Part shown: in pieces, positions 55,763 to 64,000 of the stretch
Numbering within the stretch: the first letter of the stretch is position 1
How the letters are laid out: each line of letters opens with the position of its first letter
Source of the DNA: Saccharothrix saharensis
GTDB lineage: Bacteria; Actinomycetota; Actinomycetes; Mycobacteriales; Pseudonocardiaceae
NCBI RefSeq assembly: GCF_006716745.1
Contig: NZ_VFPP01000001.1
Span: forward strand, 2,418,001-2,482,000
Length of the DNA stretch: 64,000 nt
Direction: 5' to 3'
Notes under the pieces: generated by a model
Database searches by the model: none
Told to the model about the DNA's origin: nothing
Seen by the model: only the letters and a program-made list of their open reading frames with translations
Made by a program: the position numbers and the translations under genes

Positions 55763-56823
55763 CGGCGGGCGGTCGGTACGAGCAGCACCGCCATCAGCAG
55801 GCCGTGCAGCGCGGCCATGACCGGCGCGCCGGTCCACATCTCGGTGACGCTCGGCGTGGTGCCCTGGTCGATGATCGCCGACGCGAAGTAGACCGCCCAC
55901 GTGACGAACGACGCGGCCATCGCGAAGATCCGGTACTCCTTGAGCCGGTCCTCCGCCGGGTTCAGCTTCACCAGCAGCACGTCGATCACCACGCCCGACA
56001 CGATGAACCCGATGGCGGTGCTCATGTTCGTGTAGGCGGCGGTGGCGGTGCTCAGCCCCATCACCACGACGGCCAACGTGGTCGCGGTGCCGAACGGCAG
56101 CCGGAACCGGCGCGCGGCCAGCAGCAGCGGCATGACCAGGATGATGTTGGTGACCACGATCGAGGCCGCGAGGTCCGACGCCCGCCCCGAACCGCCCTCG
56201 CCCTTGTCGAACGTGAACGCCCTGATCACCTGCGCGCCGGTGTAACCGGACGCGTCGGCGAAGCTCGCGAACAGCAGCACCAAAGAGGTGGCGAACGCCA
56301 GCGCCAGCCCGGCGGGCAGGAACTGCCGGAACGTCGGAGCCACCACGGACCGGTCGCTCCACAGCGTGCGCAGCGGCGTCGTGAGGATAACGATCATCGA
56401 CGAGATCAGCACCAGGTGCGTCGGGCTGAACAGGATGTCGATGCCCTGCTCGATCCCGATGAACGTGTGCCACAGGTAGTCGCCGACACCGGCCGCCGCG
56501 AACGCGGGCAGGGCGAGCACCGCCGGCCCGTAGCCGACCGGCACCGCGTCCAGGCCTCGCAGCCCCTGCTGGTAGTTGCGCCACAGCACCCACAGGATCC
56601 ACGCGCCCGTCGCGGCGAAGCCCGAGTAGAACACCGCGTGCCACGGCGTGAAGAACGACTCCAGCTCGGGCACGTTCGAGTGCGCCCACGCGTCGAGGAA
56701 CAAGCCGATCGAGAACCACGTCCCGAGCAGCACCGTGATGAGGTCCGTCCGGTACCCGGCCCGCGGCCTGCGCCCCGTCGCCGCGTCCCCCGCCGGTCCC
56801 GCTATCTCCCGCCCCGTTTTCAT
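55759..56823 (-). CDS. Multi-pass membrane protein, first gene of a four-gene operon
   Basis: A 354-residue membrane protein with about nine helices and several polar residues inside them: LDAWAHSNVPELESFFTPWH, GDYLWHTFIGIEQGIDILFS and PTHLVLISSMIVI. The repeated His, Glu and Asp in or next to helices would suit a membrane metal site. No family name was recognised. ATG 56823; the stop overlaps the next gene. It follows the response-regulator gene by 77 bp on the same strand, with an 18-bp palindrome between. Confidence 0.75.
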   Translation of the reverse strand: MKTGREIAGPAGDAATGRRPRAGYRTDLITVLLGTWFSIGLFLDAWAHSNVPELESFFTPWHAVFYSGFAATGAWILWVLWRNYQQGLRGLDAVPVGYGPAVLALPAFAAAGVGDYLWHTFIGIEQGIDILFSPTHLVLISSMIVILTTPLRTLWSDRSVVAPTFRQFLPAGLALAFATSLVLLFASFADASGYTGAQVIRAFTFDKGEGGSGRASDLAASIVVTNIILVMPLLLAARRFRLPFGTATTLAVVVMGLSTATAAYTNMSTAIGFIVSGVVIDVLLVKLNPAEDRLKEYRIFAMAASFVTWAVYFASAIIDQGTTPSVTEMWTGAPVMAALHGLLMAVLLVPTARR

Positions 56824-56880
56824 GGCAGCCAGCGTGCCCGCGCGACCGGCCGCCCCGGAATCGTGCCACCACTACCGCGT

Positions 56881-56898
56881 GGTGCGGTTAACCGCACC
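56881..56898. promoter_or_regulatory. Perfect 18-bp palindrome before the membrane operon
   Basis: GGTGCGGTTAACCGCACC, fully self-complementary, 2 bp beyond the response-regulator stop codon and 57 bp before the first membrane-protein start. It could be an operator for the adjacent two-component system or another regulator, or the stem of a terminator. Confidence 0.65.
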
Positions 56899-56900
56899 TC

Positions 56901-57542
56901 TCAGGCGTTGAGGTAGCGCAGGACGGCCAGCACGCGGCGGTGGTCGTGGGGGCTCGCGGACAGGTCCAGCTTGGTGAAGATGCTGGTGCAGTGCTTCTCC
57001 ACGGTCCGCTCGGCGATGAACAGCCGCTGCGCGATGGCCTGGTTGGTGCGCCCTTCCGCCATCAGCGCGAGCACGGCCCGTTCCCGCTCGGTCAACCGGT
57101 CGTCGCTGTCGTCGCGCCGCCGCACCAGCAGCCTGCTCACCACGTCCGGGTCGAACGCCGAACCGCCCGCACCGACGCGCCGGATCGCGGCGGTGAACTC
57201 GGCCAGGTCCGAGACCCGGTCCTTGAGCAGGTAGCCGACGCCGTCCGCGCCCGCGTCCAGCAGTTCGGCCGCGTAGCTGACCCGCACGTACTGCGACAGC
57301 ACGAGGACGCCGGTCGCCGGGTACTGCCGGCGCAGCGCCACCGCCGCCCGCAGCCCTTCGTCGGTGTGCGTCGGCGGCATCCGGATGTCCACGATGGCCA
57401 CGTCCGGCCGGTGCCCGTCCACCGCGGCGACCAGCGACGGCGCGTCCTCCACCGCCGCCGCCACCTCGAACCCGGCCTCGGCGAGCAGCCGCGCCAACCC
57501 CTCGCGCAGCAACGTCGAGTCCTCCGCGATCACGACCCGCAC
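56901..57542 (-). CDS. NarL/FixJ-family response regulator
   Basis: Response regulator of 213 residues: receiver domain with acidic AED (7-8), phospho-acceptor Asp52 (VAIVDIRMPP), conserved Ser (VLVLSQYV) and Lys (YLLKDRV), then a LuxR-type HTH (LTERERAVLALMAEGRTNQA, IAQRLFIAERTVEKHCTSIF). GTG 57542 lies 13 bp inside the kinase 3' end, so the two are coupled. Likely controls the membrane operon just downstream. Confidence 0.95.
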   Translation of the reverse strand: MRVVIAEDSTLLREGLARLLAEAGFEVAAAVEDAPSLVAAVDGHRPDVAIVDIRMPPTHTDEGLRAAVALRRQYPATGVLVLSQYVRVSYAAELLDAGADGVGYLLKDRVSDLAEFTAAIRRVGAGGSAFDPDVVSRLLVRRRDDSDDRLTERERAVLALMAEGRTNQAIAQRLFIAERTVEKHCTSIFTKLDLSASPHDHRRVLAVLRYLNA

Positions 57543-59062
57543 GGCAGCACCACCCGCAGCCTCGTGCCCGTCTCCGCCGCGCTGACCACCCGCATCGTCC
57601 CCCCGTTGGCCTCCACCCGTTCGCTCAGGCCGCGCAGCCCCGAGCCGTGCATCGGGTCCGCTCCCCCGCGCCCGTCGTCGTCGACCTCCACGACCAGCCG
57701 CCCGTCCCGGCCGCTGAGCGCGACCCTGGTCCGGGACGCCTCGGCGTGCTTGGTGACGTTCGCCAGCGCCTCGGCCACCACGTAGTACGCCGTCGTCTCC
57801 ACCAGCGGCGGCACGGCCTCGGGCAGGTCCAGCGTCAGGTCCACCCGCGGCTCGGCCAGCGCGGTCAGCTCGCGCACCGCGCCGTGCAGGCCCCGCTCGG
57901 CCAGCACCGGCGGGTGGATGCCGTGGCACACCGCGCGCACGTCGTCGATGGTGGCCAGCACCGCCTGCTTGGCCTCGGCGGCGAGCACCCGCGCCCGGTC
58001 CGGCGGCACGGTCTCGGCCAGCCCCAGCGTCATCACCGCGGACAGCAGCCGCTGCTGGACGCCGTCGTGCAGGTCGCGCTCCAGCCGCCGACGGCCCTCC
58101 TCGGCGGCCCGCAGCACCTTCGCCCGCGACTCGGCCAGTTGCCGGACCTTGGCGCGCAGCTCGGCGGTGAGCCGCTCGTTCTCCAGCGCGAGGCCGACGG
58201 CGGCGCACGCGGCGTCCACGAGTTCCAGGTCCAGCACGGGGTCGTGCAGCAGCACGGCGACCGGCACACCACCTCGGTCCACCCTGGTGTGCACGGAGTC
58301 CAGCGCGACCGGCCGCCCGTCCACGTCCACGTACCGCTCGTGCTCGGCCACCCAGTACGCCACCCGCAGGCCCGGGTCGTGCAACGTGGCCGCCAACGCC
58401 TCCTGCACGCCGTCGTGCCTGCTGTCGCCGCTGAGCCGCACCACCAGGTCGGCCACCTCGCCGCGGTCCATCCGGCGGCGCAGCAACCCGGCCAGGTACG
58501 CGAACGGGATGCCGCTCAACGCCAGCATCAGCACCACCAGCGGCGGTTGCAGGCCCGCGCGTTCCACCGGTTCCCACACCACGAACGCGATGATCGCCAC
58601 CGCCGCCGCGCCGAGCATCGCGGTCAGCGTGCGCCGCTGCGCCATGCTGCTCACCCGCCAGCGGTGCAGTTGCAGGCCCAGCATGGAGATGCCGACGAAC
58701 GCGGTCATCGGCGTCTCGGCGTCCACGACCGCCGCCGCCCACGGTTGGCGCTCGAACTCGAACGCCACGCCCAGCGCCACCGTCTCGGCGTACCCGGCGG
58801 CCACCACCAGCCGGCGCGGCCAGGTGCGCAGCCTGCCGGTCGGGAACGCCAGCAGCGCGTGCCCGAGCACGGCCGGCCAGACCTTGCAGACCAGCAGCAA
58901 CAGGAACGACCCGTCGTCGTCCACGGTGTAGTCGAGCAGCCAGCCCACGCCGACGAGCACGAACAACGGCCCGATCCGGTTGCGCGGCTGCACCCGGCGG
59001 CCGATCACCCCGGCGGTCACGAAGACGGCGCTCACCGCGAGCATCGCGGACGGCAGCAGCAT
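57530..59062 (-). CDS. NarL-type sensor histidine kinase
   Basis: Membrane histidine kinase of 510 residues. About eight hydrophobic helices fill the first 200 residues. A GAF-like region follows (about 205-290), then the HisKA_3 dimerisation motif RRRLERDLHDGVQQRLLSAV with phospho-acceptor His332 and an HATPase domain (YYVVAEALANVTKHAEAS, VDDDGRGG, GSGLRGLSERVEANGGTM). ATG 59062 is preceded by a TACCTT hexamer at 7 nt. Pairs with the overlapping response-regulator gene. Confidence 0.93.
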   Translation of the reverse strand: MLLPSAMLAVSAVFVTAGVIGRRVQPRNRIGPLFVLVGVGWLLDYTVDDDGSFLLLLVCKVWPAVLGHALLAFPTGRLRTWPRRLVVAAGYAETVALGVAFEFERQPWAAAVVDAETPMTAFVGISMLGLQLHRWRVSSMAQRRTLTAMLGAAAVAIIAFVVWEPVERAGLQPPLVVLMLALSGIPFAYLAGLLRRRMDRGEVADLVVRLSGDSRHDGVQEALAATLHDPGLRVAYWVAEHERYVDVDGRPVALDSVHTRVDRGGVPVAVLLHDPVLDLELVDAACAAVGLALENERLTAELRAKVRQLAESRAKVLRAAEEGRRRLERDLHDGVQQRLLSAVMTLGLAETVPPDRARVLAAEAKQAVLATIDDVRAVCHGIHPPVLAERGLHGAVRELTALAEPRVDLTLDLPEAVPPLVETTAYYVVAEALANVTKHAEASRTRVALSGRDGRLVVEVDDDGRGGADPMHGSGLRGLSERVEANGGTMRVVSAAETGTRLRVVLPCGS

Positions 59063-59099
59063 GGTGCCCAAGGTAGCCGTTCGGGCCGGGCCGCCGGGC

Positions 59100-60398
59100 C
59101 TACTCGCGGCGCAGGCCGCCGACCACGACGCGCGCCAGCACGTTCGGGCGCAGGATCGACGTGGGCGGCTGGAGGAGCCCGATGGTGCGGATGAACGCGG
59201 TGGCGGCCACCGGGTCGTGCGCGGCGACCCGTTGCAGCCGGGCCACGTACCGGTTGAGCGCCTTGGTGGACGGCGACCGGTGGCCGGGGATCTCCGGCAG
59301 CGCCAGGTCACCGAGCGCGTTGAGCTGCCACACCGGGTCGATGATCCGGGCCGCCTCGCGGAAGAACCGCCGGGCCAGGTCTCCGTCACCGTCCCGCAGG
59401 CACCGGCGCAGCGCCTCGGACTCCAGCGCCGCCACGGTCATGCCCTGGCCGTAGATCGGGTTGAAGCTGCACATCGCGTCGCCGAAGACCAGCAGCCCGG
59501 GCGGGAAGCCCCGCAACCGCTCGTAGCGGCGGCGCAGGCTGGCGGGGAACCGGTGCGCGCGGATCTCGGTGAGCGGTTCCGACGCGGCGACGGCGTCGTA
59601 CACGTCCGGCGGCGCGGACCTCTTGAGGAACGCCAGGAAACCGGACTCGTCCGTCGGCGGGTGGTCGCCCGCCATGCCGACCTGGGTGACCATCCACCGG
59701 CCGTGCTCCTGCGCGGCGAACGCGAACCCGGTCGGCCGGCCCGGCACCGGGCCGACGAGCACCAGCTTGTCGGGGAACGGCGTCGTCGGGCGCACGAGCC
59801 TGCTCGCGTACACCATGTTGACGTCGATGCGGTCCTCCGCGGGCGTGGGCAGGCCTTCGGCGGCCAACCACGACCGCGCCCGCCCGGTCCGGCCCATCGC
59901 GTCCACGACGAGGTCGGCGCGCAGCACCTCGGCCACGCCGTCGCGGGAGACCTCGACGCCCGTCACCCGGCCGCCCTCGAACACCGGGCCGGTCACGTCG
60001 TGGTCCGGCACGAGCCGGACGCCGGGCAGCTTCGCCAGCCGGGCGCGGATCGCGCCCTCCAGCATCGGCCGGGTCGCCTGGAGGTCCGACGCGCCGGTGT
60101 CCACGCGCACCATGCGGTGGCCCGCCAGCACGAAGCGGGAGTCGACGGTGAACCCGACCGGGATCCCGCCGTCGGCGACCAGCTCGGCCGTCAGGCCGGG
60201 GAACATCTCCTCCATCGCCCGCAGGCCGCGCACCAGGATGGTGTGGAAGTGCCGGGCCTGCGGCACACCGCGCCGGTGGCCGACGTCCTCCGGCAACGGG
60301 TCGCGGTCGACCACCGTCACCCGGTCGTACACGCCGACCAGCGCGCGGGCCGCCAGCAGCCCGCCCATGCTCGCGCCCAACACCACCGCATGCGTCAT
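59100..60398 (-). CDS. FAD-dependent oxidoreductase / monooxygenase-like
   Basis: A 432-residue flavoprotein. The N-terminal Rossmann dinucleotide motif is AVVLGASMGGLLAARALVGV, where GASMGG replaces the usual GAGIGG as in many actinobacterial members. DLVVDAMGRTGRARSWL and the C-terminal FAD motif LLVFGDAMCSFNPIYGQGMT (GD...P..GQG) follow. This is the FAD_binding_3/geranylgeranyl-reductase-like class; substrate unknown. ATG 60396-60398 has a CACAGT hexamer 6 nt upstream. It is 37 bp upstream of the kinase gene on the same strand and could be cotranscribed. Confidence 0.88.
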   Translation of the reverse strand: MTHAVVLGASMGGLLAARALVGVYDRVTVVDRDPLPEDVGHRRGVPQARHFHTILVRGLRAMEEMFPGLTAELVADGGIPVGFTVDSRFVLAGHRMVRVDTGASDLQATRPMLEGAIRARLAKLPGVRLVPDHDVTGPVFEGGRVTGVEVSRDGVAEVLRADLVVDAMGRTGRARSWLAAEGLPTPAEDRIDVNMVYASRLVRPTTPFPDKLVLVGPVPGRPTGFAFAAQEHGRWMVTQVGMAGDHPPTDESGFLAFLKRSAPPDVYDAVAASEPLTEIRAHRFPASLRRRYERLRGFPPGLLVFGDAMCSFNPIYGQGMTVAALESEALRRCLRDGDGDLARRFFREAARIIDPVWQLNALGDLALPEIPGHRSPSTKALNRYVARLQRVAAHDPVAATAFIRTIGLLQPPTSILRPNVLARVVVGGLRRE

Positions 60399-60452
60399 CC
60401 GGCGACTGTGACAGCGCGGGCGGGCCGGGTGCTTCTTCCGCTGTGCGGACCT

Positions 60453-60487
60453 GGTGGCCCCGCCCGGGAGAACCGGACGGGACCACC
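60453..60487 (-). terminator. Terminator after the Fn3-repeat gene
   Basis: A 15-bp stem (60453-60467 with 60473-60487; GGTGG.../...CCACC) with two G-U pairs on the RNA and a 5-nt loop, 12 bp beyond the stop codon of the minus-strand gene. Confidence 0.7.
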
Positions 60488-60498
60488 GCGGTCGGGCG

Positions 60499-63400
60499 TC
60501 AGCGCTGGGAGCGCGGCGCCAGCGACACCTGGATGGTGTTGCCCGGACCCGACGTCAGCCCGCTGATCAGCCCGGTGAGCGGGCCGCAGCCGGTCAGCGC
60601 GGGCAGGGTGTAGACGCCGGTCGCGGTGCCGCCGGCGAGCGGGTCGAACCCGGGCTCGGACGCCAGCGGGATCGACGCCGGGGTCCTGGTCCGGCAGTCG
60701 GGGCTGGTGCTGACCGGGATGCCGAGCACGGACACGTGCGGCAGCTTCACCGTCACGCTCGACGTCGACCTGAGCACGCCGCCCGCCAGCGTGCCGGTGG
60801 TCTTGGCCGCCTGGACGAACTCGATCTTCGCCTTGACCGGCACGAAGCCGAAGACCCGGAACTGGCCGGAGGTGGGGTTGAGGGTGAGGTCGGCCTCGAA
60901 CGCCCCGGTGGCGAGGTTGAGCGCGGCGTCGATGCCGCCGGTGAGGGCGATCGCGCCGTTGGCGGCTTTGATCTTCGTGTTGCCGGTCAGGCCGTAGCCG
61001 TACCTGATGACCGGCGGGCCCTGGGTGGCCTTGGTGCGGACCTTCAGGGCGGTGCTCGCGCCGGACGTGTTGCCGGCCGCGTCCTTCGCCACCACGGTGA
61101 ACGTGTACTCGGTGTCGGGTCGGAGACCGCCGACCGCGGCCGTGGTGCCGGTGGTGGTGGCGGCGGACGTGCCGCCGTTGAACACCTCGTAGCCCGTCAC
61201 GCCGACGTTGTCGGTCGAGGCGTCCCAGGCGAGCGCGACGCTGTTCTCGGTCTGGGCGGTGGAGCGCAGCACGCTCGGGGCGGTCGGTGCTTGGGTGTCG
61301 GGCGTGGCCTCGGTGCGGGCGGTCACCGCCGCGCCGGCCGCCGAACGGTTGCCGGCCGCGTCCTTGGCAATCACGGTGAAGCTGTACTCCGTGTCGGGCG
61401 CGAGACCGCCCACCGTCGCCGTGGTGCCCTCCACAGTGGTGGCGAGCGTGCCGCCGTTGAACACCTCGTAACCCGTCACGCCGACGTTGTCGGTGGAGGC
61501 GGACCAGCCCAGGGTGACGCTGGACTGCGTGACGTCGTGGACCGCGAGACCTGCCGGTGCCGTGGGGCCTTCGGTGTCCGGGGCGGCCTCGGTGCGGGCC
61601 GTGACCGCCGAACTGGCCGAGGAGCGGTTGCCGGCCGCGTCCTTCGCCACCACGGTGAAGCTGTACTCCGTGTCAGGCGCGAGACCGCCCACCGTCGCCG
61701 TGGTGCCCTCCACAGTGGTGGCGAGCGTGCCGCCGTTGTACACCTCGTAACCCGTCACGCCGACGTTGTCGGTGGAGGCGTCCCAGGCCAGGCCGATGCT
61801 CGACGCGGACGCGCCGGTGGCACGCGGGTTGGCCGGGGTGCTCGGGCCCTCGGTGTCGGGCGCCGCGGGCGTGCGGACGGTGAGCGGGTCGCTGGCGCCC
61901 GACTCGTTGCCGGCGGCGTCCACGGCCCGGACGGTGAACGCGTACTCGGTGTCCGGGCTCAGGCCGTCGACGGTGGCGGCGGTGCCCTGCGCGGTAGTCG
62001 CGAGCGTGCCGCCGTTGAACACCTCGTAGCGCGTGACGCCGACGTTGTCGCTCGCCGCCGCCCACTCGAGCGTGACGCTGGTCGGCGTCGCGCCGGTGGA
62101 GACGAGGTTGCCCGGCGCGGTCGGCGCCTGGGTGTCGGGCGCGGCCTCGGTGCGGGCCGTGACCGCCGAACTGGCCGAGGAGCGGTTGCCGGCCGCGTCC
62201 TTCGCCACGACCGTGAAGCTGTACTCGGTGTCGGGCGCGAGGCCGCCGACCGTGGCGGAGGTGCCCTCGACGCTGGTCACGAGGGTGTTGCCGGCGTAGA
62301 CGTCGTAGCCGGTGACGCCGACGTTGTCGGTGGCCGCCGCCCACGTCAGGGCCACGCTGGTCGGCGTGGTCTCACCGGCGGTCAGGCCGGCCGGGGTGGC
62401 GGGCGCTTCGGTGTCCTGGGCCGGGGTGACGGTGAACGTGTGCAGCACGGTGCGCTGGGCCGGGTCGACCGGCGTGCAGTCCGCGACGAACGTGCCCAGG
62501 CCGGTGTCGCTGCCGTCGGCCTTCTTCGGGGTCATGGTGAGCACGAGGTCGTGCACGGACAGCGTCGCCGTGCCCGGCTGGTCGAACCGCAGCGCGGGCG
62601 CGGTGCCGGCGGCGTTGATGACCAGGTCGCCGCTGACCGGGATCGGCTGGTTCGGCACGGTCGTCGGCACGGCCACGGCCTGGTGGTTGCCCGGCGACCG
62701 GACCAGCGACGTCGCCACCGCCGTGCCCTGGATGGTCTCCGCGCCGACGAGCCGCAAACCCTGGGTCGCGGTCGGACCGGCGTTCGACACGGCCGAGATG
62801 TCGATCTGCGGCGTGAACTCGCCGACGCCGATCTCGACGGGCAGGTCGGTGTCGATGTCCACGGTGACGTTCTGGTTGCCGATCAACGGGAACGGGCAGG
62901 TGTAGACCTGGCGCAGCGGCGGCGTGCCGCCCGTGCCCGCCGGCGTCTCCGGCGTCACGGCCGAGCCGGTGACGGTGTAGGTCTGCAGCACGGTGTCCTG
63001 GTTCGGCGTCGGCGTGCAGTCCGCGACGAACGTGCCCAGGTCGGTCGGCGTGCCGTCGGCCCGCAGCGGCGTCATCTCCAGCACCAGGTCGGTCACCTCG
63101 ACCGTGGCCGTGCCGGGCTGGTCGAAGCGCAGGCCCGGCGCGGAGCCGACCGCGTTGAGCACCAGGTCGTCACCGACCGCCGGGATCGGCTGGTTCGGCA
63201 CGTCCGTGGCGACCTGCACGGTGAGCGCGCCCTGGTCACCGGGCGCGGTGACCTCGGAGGTGGCGCGGGCCGTGCCGCGGATGGTCTCCGCGCCGACCAG
63301 CCGCAGGCCCTGCGTGGCGGTCGCGCCTGCGTTGGACACGGCGGTGATGTCGAGCTTCGGGGTGAACTGGCCCGCGGCGACCGTGCCGGGCTGGGTGGTC

Positions 63401-63582
63401 GTGATGTCGACCGTGACGGTCTGGTCGCCGATCAGGGGGAACGGGCAGCTGTAGGTCTGGGTGAGGTCGCCCTGCGCGGCGGAACCGGTGCCCGTGCCGA
63501 GCACGAGCCCCGCCACGACCGCGGTCGCGGTGGCCATCGCGCCGAGCCCGGTCAGCCCGCGGGCTGGTCTGCTGTGTCTCAC
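60499..63582 (-). CDS. Secreted protein with two DUF6801-type domains and five fibronectin III repeats
   Basis: Exported protein of 1027 residues. A signal peptide ends near GTGSAAQ. Two homologous DUF6801-like domains follow (about 38-190 and 205-370; both have YSCPFPLIGDQTVTVDI- or YTCPFPLIGNQNVTVDI-type starts and AVSNAGATATQGLRLVGAET-type cores). Five tandem Fn3 domains of about 93 residues come next (about 375-840), each with SDNVGVTGYEVFNGG and DTEYSFTVVAKDAAGN-type strands. A final ~180-residue beta-rich domain ends in SLAPRSQR. Probably a surface or matrix protein. GTG 63582 has GGGAGGA at good spacing. Confidence 0.88.
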   Translation of the reverse strand: MRHSRPARGLTGLGAMATATAVVAGLVLGTGTGSAAQGDLTQTYSCPFPLIGDQTVTVDITTTQPGTVAAGQFTPKLDITAVSNAGATATQGLRLVGAETIRGTARATSEVTAPGDQGALTVQVATDVPNQPIPAVGDDLVLNAVGSAPGLRFDQPGTATVEVTDLVLEMTPLRADGTPTDLGTFVADCTPTPNQDTVLQTYTVTGSAVTPETPAGTGGTPPLRQVYTCPFPLIGNQNVTVDIDTDLPVEIGVGEFTPQIDISAVSNAGPTATQGLRLVGAETIQGTAVATSLVRSPGNHQAVAVPTTVPNQPIPVSGDLVINAAGTAPALRFDQPGTATLSVHDLVLTMTPKKADGSDTGLGTFVADCTPVDPAQRTVLHTFTVTPAQDTEAPATPAGLTAGETTPTSVALTWAAATDNVGVTGYDVYAGNTLVTSVEGTSATVGGLAPDTEYSFTVVAKDAAGNRSSASSAVTARTEAAPDTQAPTAPGNLVSTGATPTSVTLEWAAASDNVGVTRYEVFNGGTLATTAQGTAATVDGLSPDTEYAFTVRAVDAAGNESGASDPLTVRTPAAPDTEGPSTPANPRATGASASSIGLAWDASTDNVGVTGYEVYNGGTLATTVEGTTATVGGLAPDTEYSFTVVAKDAAGNRSSASSAVTARTEAAPDTEGPTAPAGLAVHDVTQSSVTLGWSASTDNVGVTGYEVFNGGTLATTVEGTTATVGGLAPDTEYSFTVIAKDAAGNRSAAGAAVTARTEATPDTQAPTAPSVLRSTAQTENSVALAWDASTDNVGVTGYEVFNGGTSAATTTGTTAAVGGLRPDTEYTFTVVAKDAAGNTSGASTALKVRTKATQGPPVIRYGYGLTGNTKIKAANGAIALTGGIDAALNLATGAFEADLTLNPTSGQFRVFGFVPVKAKIEFVQAAKTTGTLAGGVLRSTSSVTVKLPHVSVLGIPVSTSPDCRTRTPASIPLASEPGFDPLAGGTATGVYTLPALTGCGPLTGLISGLTSGPGNTIQVSLAPRSQR
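61010..62415 (-). repeat. Five ~279-bp tandem repeats (Fn3-coding)
   Basis: The DNA repeats with a period of about 279 bp (93 codons). Units are highly similar, and some blocks of about 90 bp are almost identical between non-adjacent units (for example around 61609-61700 and 62160-62255), which suggests recent gene conversion or unequal exchange. Confidence 0.85.
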
Positions 63583-63853
63583 GGAAATGTCCTCCCTGGC
63601 GCCGAGCGCGCACGCCGGCAAAACGAGGGGCAGGGGCGAAATGGTGCACTGACGTACTGCACGGGGAAATTAACCACGGCGCAACACTTGCGCAAGACTG
63701 TCGAATGCTCATTCCCGAACCCGGCCGGAAATTATCACGTTCGGACAACCACACAGCCATCCACCTGCACAAACGACACACAGGAAGGATTCAGAGGCTT
63801 ATTTGGCACCAGCGTGCGCGTGCCGCGATGGTTTTTGGCATGGATATGACAAA
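63583..63853. other. Intergenic region upstream of the Fn3-repeat gene
   Basis: About 270 bp with lower GC than its surroundings and no convincing gene. It must contain the promoter of the Fn3-repeat gene on the minus strand. Short frames exist in both directions but have no ribosome sites or family-like sequence. Confidence 0.5.
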
Positions 63854-63879
63854 CCGCGCGCCGAGGGCTCGGCGCGCGG
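63854..63879 (-). terminator. Terminator of the P-domain gene
   Basis: Perfect 12-bp stem CCGCGCGCCGAG (63854-63865) with 63868-63879, 2-nt loop as drawn, 28 bp beyond the stop codon of the minus-strand gene at the right edge. Confidence 0.75.
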
Positions 63880-63907
63880 TCGTCGGGTGGTGCGGTGTGC
63901 GATTTTC

Positions 63908-64000
63908 CTAGAAGGTGAGCCGCCAGGCGTCGACGTAACCGGTGTCCTGGCTGTAGACGTCCTGCACCTTGAGCCGCCACGTGCCGTTGGCGACCTCCGA
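63908..64000 (-). CDS. 3' end of a P-domain (proprotein-convertase type) protein, cut by window edge
   Basis: Thirty codons and the stop TAG (complement of 63908-63910) of a gene entering from the right. The visible sequence SEVANGTWRLKVQDVYSQDT followed by GYVDAWRLTF matches the last strands of the P/Homo B domain, which ends in a 'GTW.L.V.D....DTG.I..W.L.F' pattern. Such domains sit at the C-terminus of secreted serine or metallo-proteases in actinomycetes; the catalytic part is outside the window, so the protease class is unknown. Confidence 0.8.
   Translation of the reverse strand, partial: SEVANGTWRLKVQDVYSQDTGYVDAWRLTF

Noticed and set aside
60454-63849. 1131-codon plus-strand frame opposite the Fn3 gene
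   Set aside because: Antisense shadow; repeats in it simply mirror the Fn3 repeats.

Overview
The window comes from a very GC-rich actinomycete, most likely a member of the Pseudonocardiaceae such as Saccharothrix, Actinosynnema or Lentzea. This is inferred from third-position G/C bias, frequent GTG starts, ATGA/GTGA stop-start overlaps, many TANNNT-N6/7-start (leaderless-type) promoters, and the gene order ruvC-ruvA-ruvB-yajC-secD-secF-apt-rel. No tRNA, rRNA, CRISPR array, phage or transposase gene was seen.

Layout. 1-3.2 kb: the 3' part of a YibE/F membrane protein, a DUF1304 protein, a coiled-coil protein and a spermidine-synthase-like protein. 3.2-7.7 kb: a pair of related ~220-250 bp repeats in inverted orientation bracket a membrane protein, hisS, a glyoxalase-II-like hydrolase, a membrane-anchored cyclophilin and a 53-codon membrane peptide. 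7.7-16.9 kb: the housekeeping block rel, apt, secF, secD, yajC, ruvB, ruvA, ruvC, all on the minus strand. 17-25.5 kb: mixed single genes (diguanylate cyclase, DUF985 cupin, DinB-like protein, LigC-type DNA ligase, WYL regulator, TspO, UDG-like protein, DUF427, HAD, DUF305 lipoprotein).

25.4-43.5 kb is a glycan-use locus. It has three secreted proteins (DUF1996; a clan-A glycosidase flanked by two discoidin/CBM32 modules; a CBM32 plus beta-helix protein), a six-gene operon of a peptide/opine-type ABC transporter with a GH1 beta-glucosidase, a divergent ROK regulator, a GH3 beta-glucosidase and a LacI regulator. A palindrome around GAGAGCGCTCTC lies before five of these transcription units, and a shorter related palindrome lies before the transporter. 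This makes a local LacI regulon very likely. The substrate is inferred to be a beta-glucan or related beta-linked oligosaccharide.

43.5-51.3 kb: a mycothiol-dependent-isomerase-like protein, LysR, DUF418, then the urea/amide ABC transporter operon urtABCDE with no urease genes nearby. 51.3-53.3 kb: a Thr/Pro-stalk surface-type protein coupled to a DUF4239 membrane protein. 53.5-59.1 kb: four tightly overlapping genes for membrane proteins and a small lipoprotein, preceded on the same strand by a NarL-type two-component system, with a perfect 18-bp palindrome in the gap. One of these proteins is predicted to have His as its first mature residue, so a copper-related role is a reasonable guess. 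59.1-64 kb: an FAD-dependent oxidoreductase, a large secreted DUF6801 plus five-Fn3 protein, and the last 30 codons of a P-domain (proprotein-convertase type) protein that runs off the right edge.
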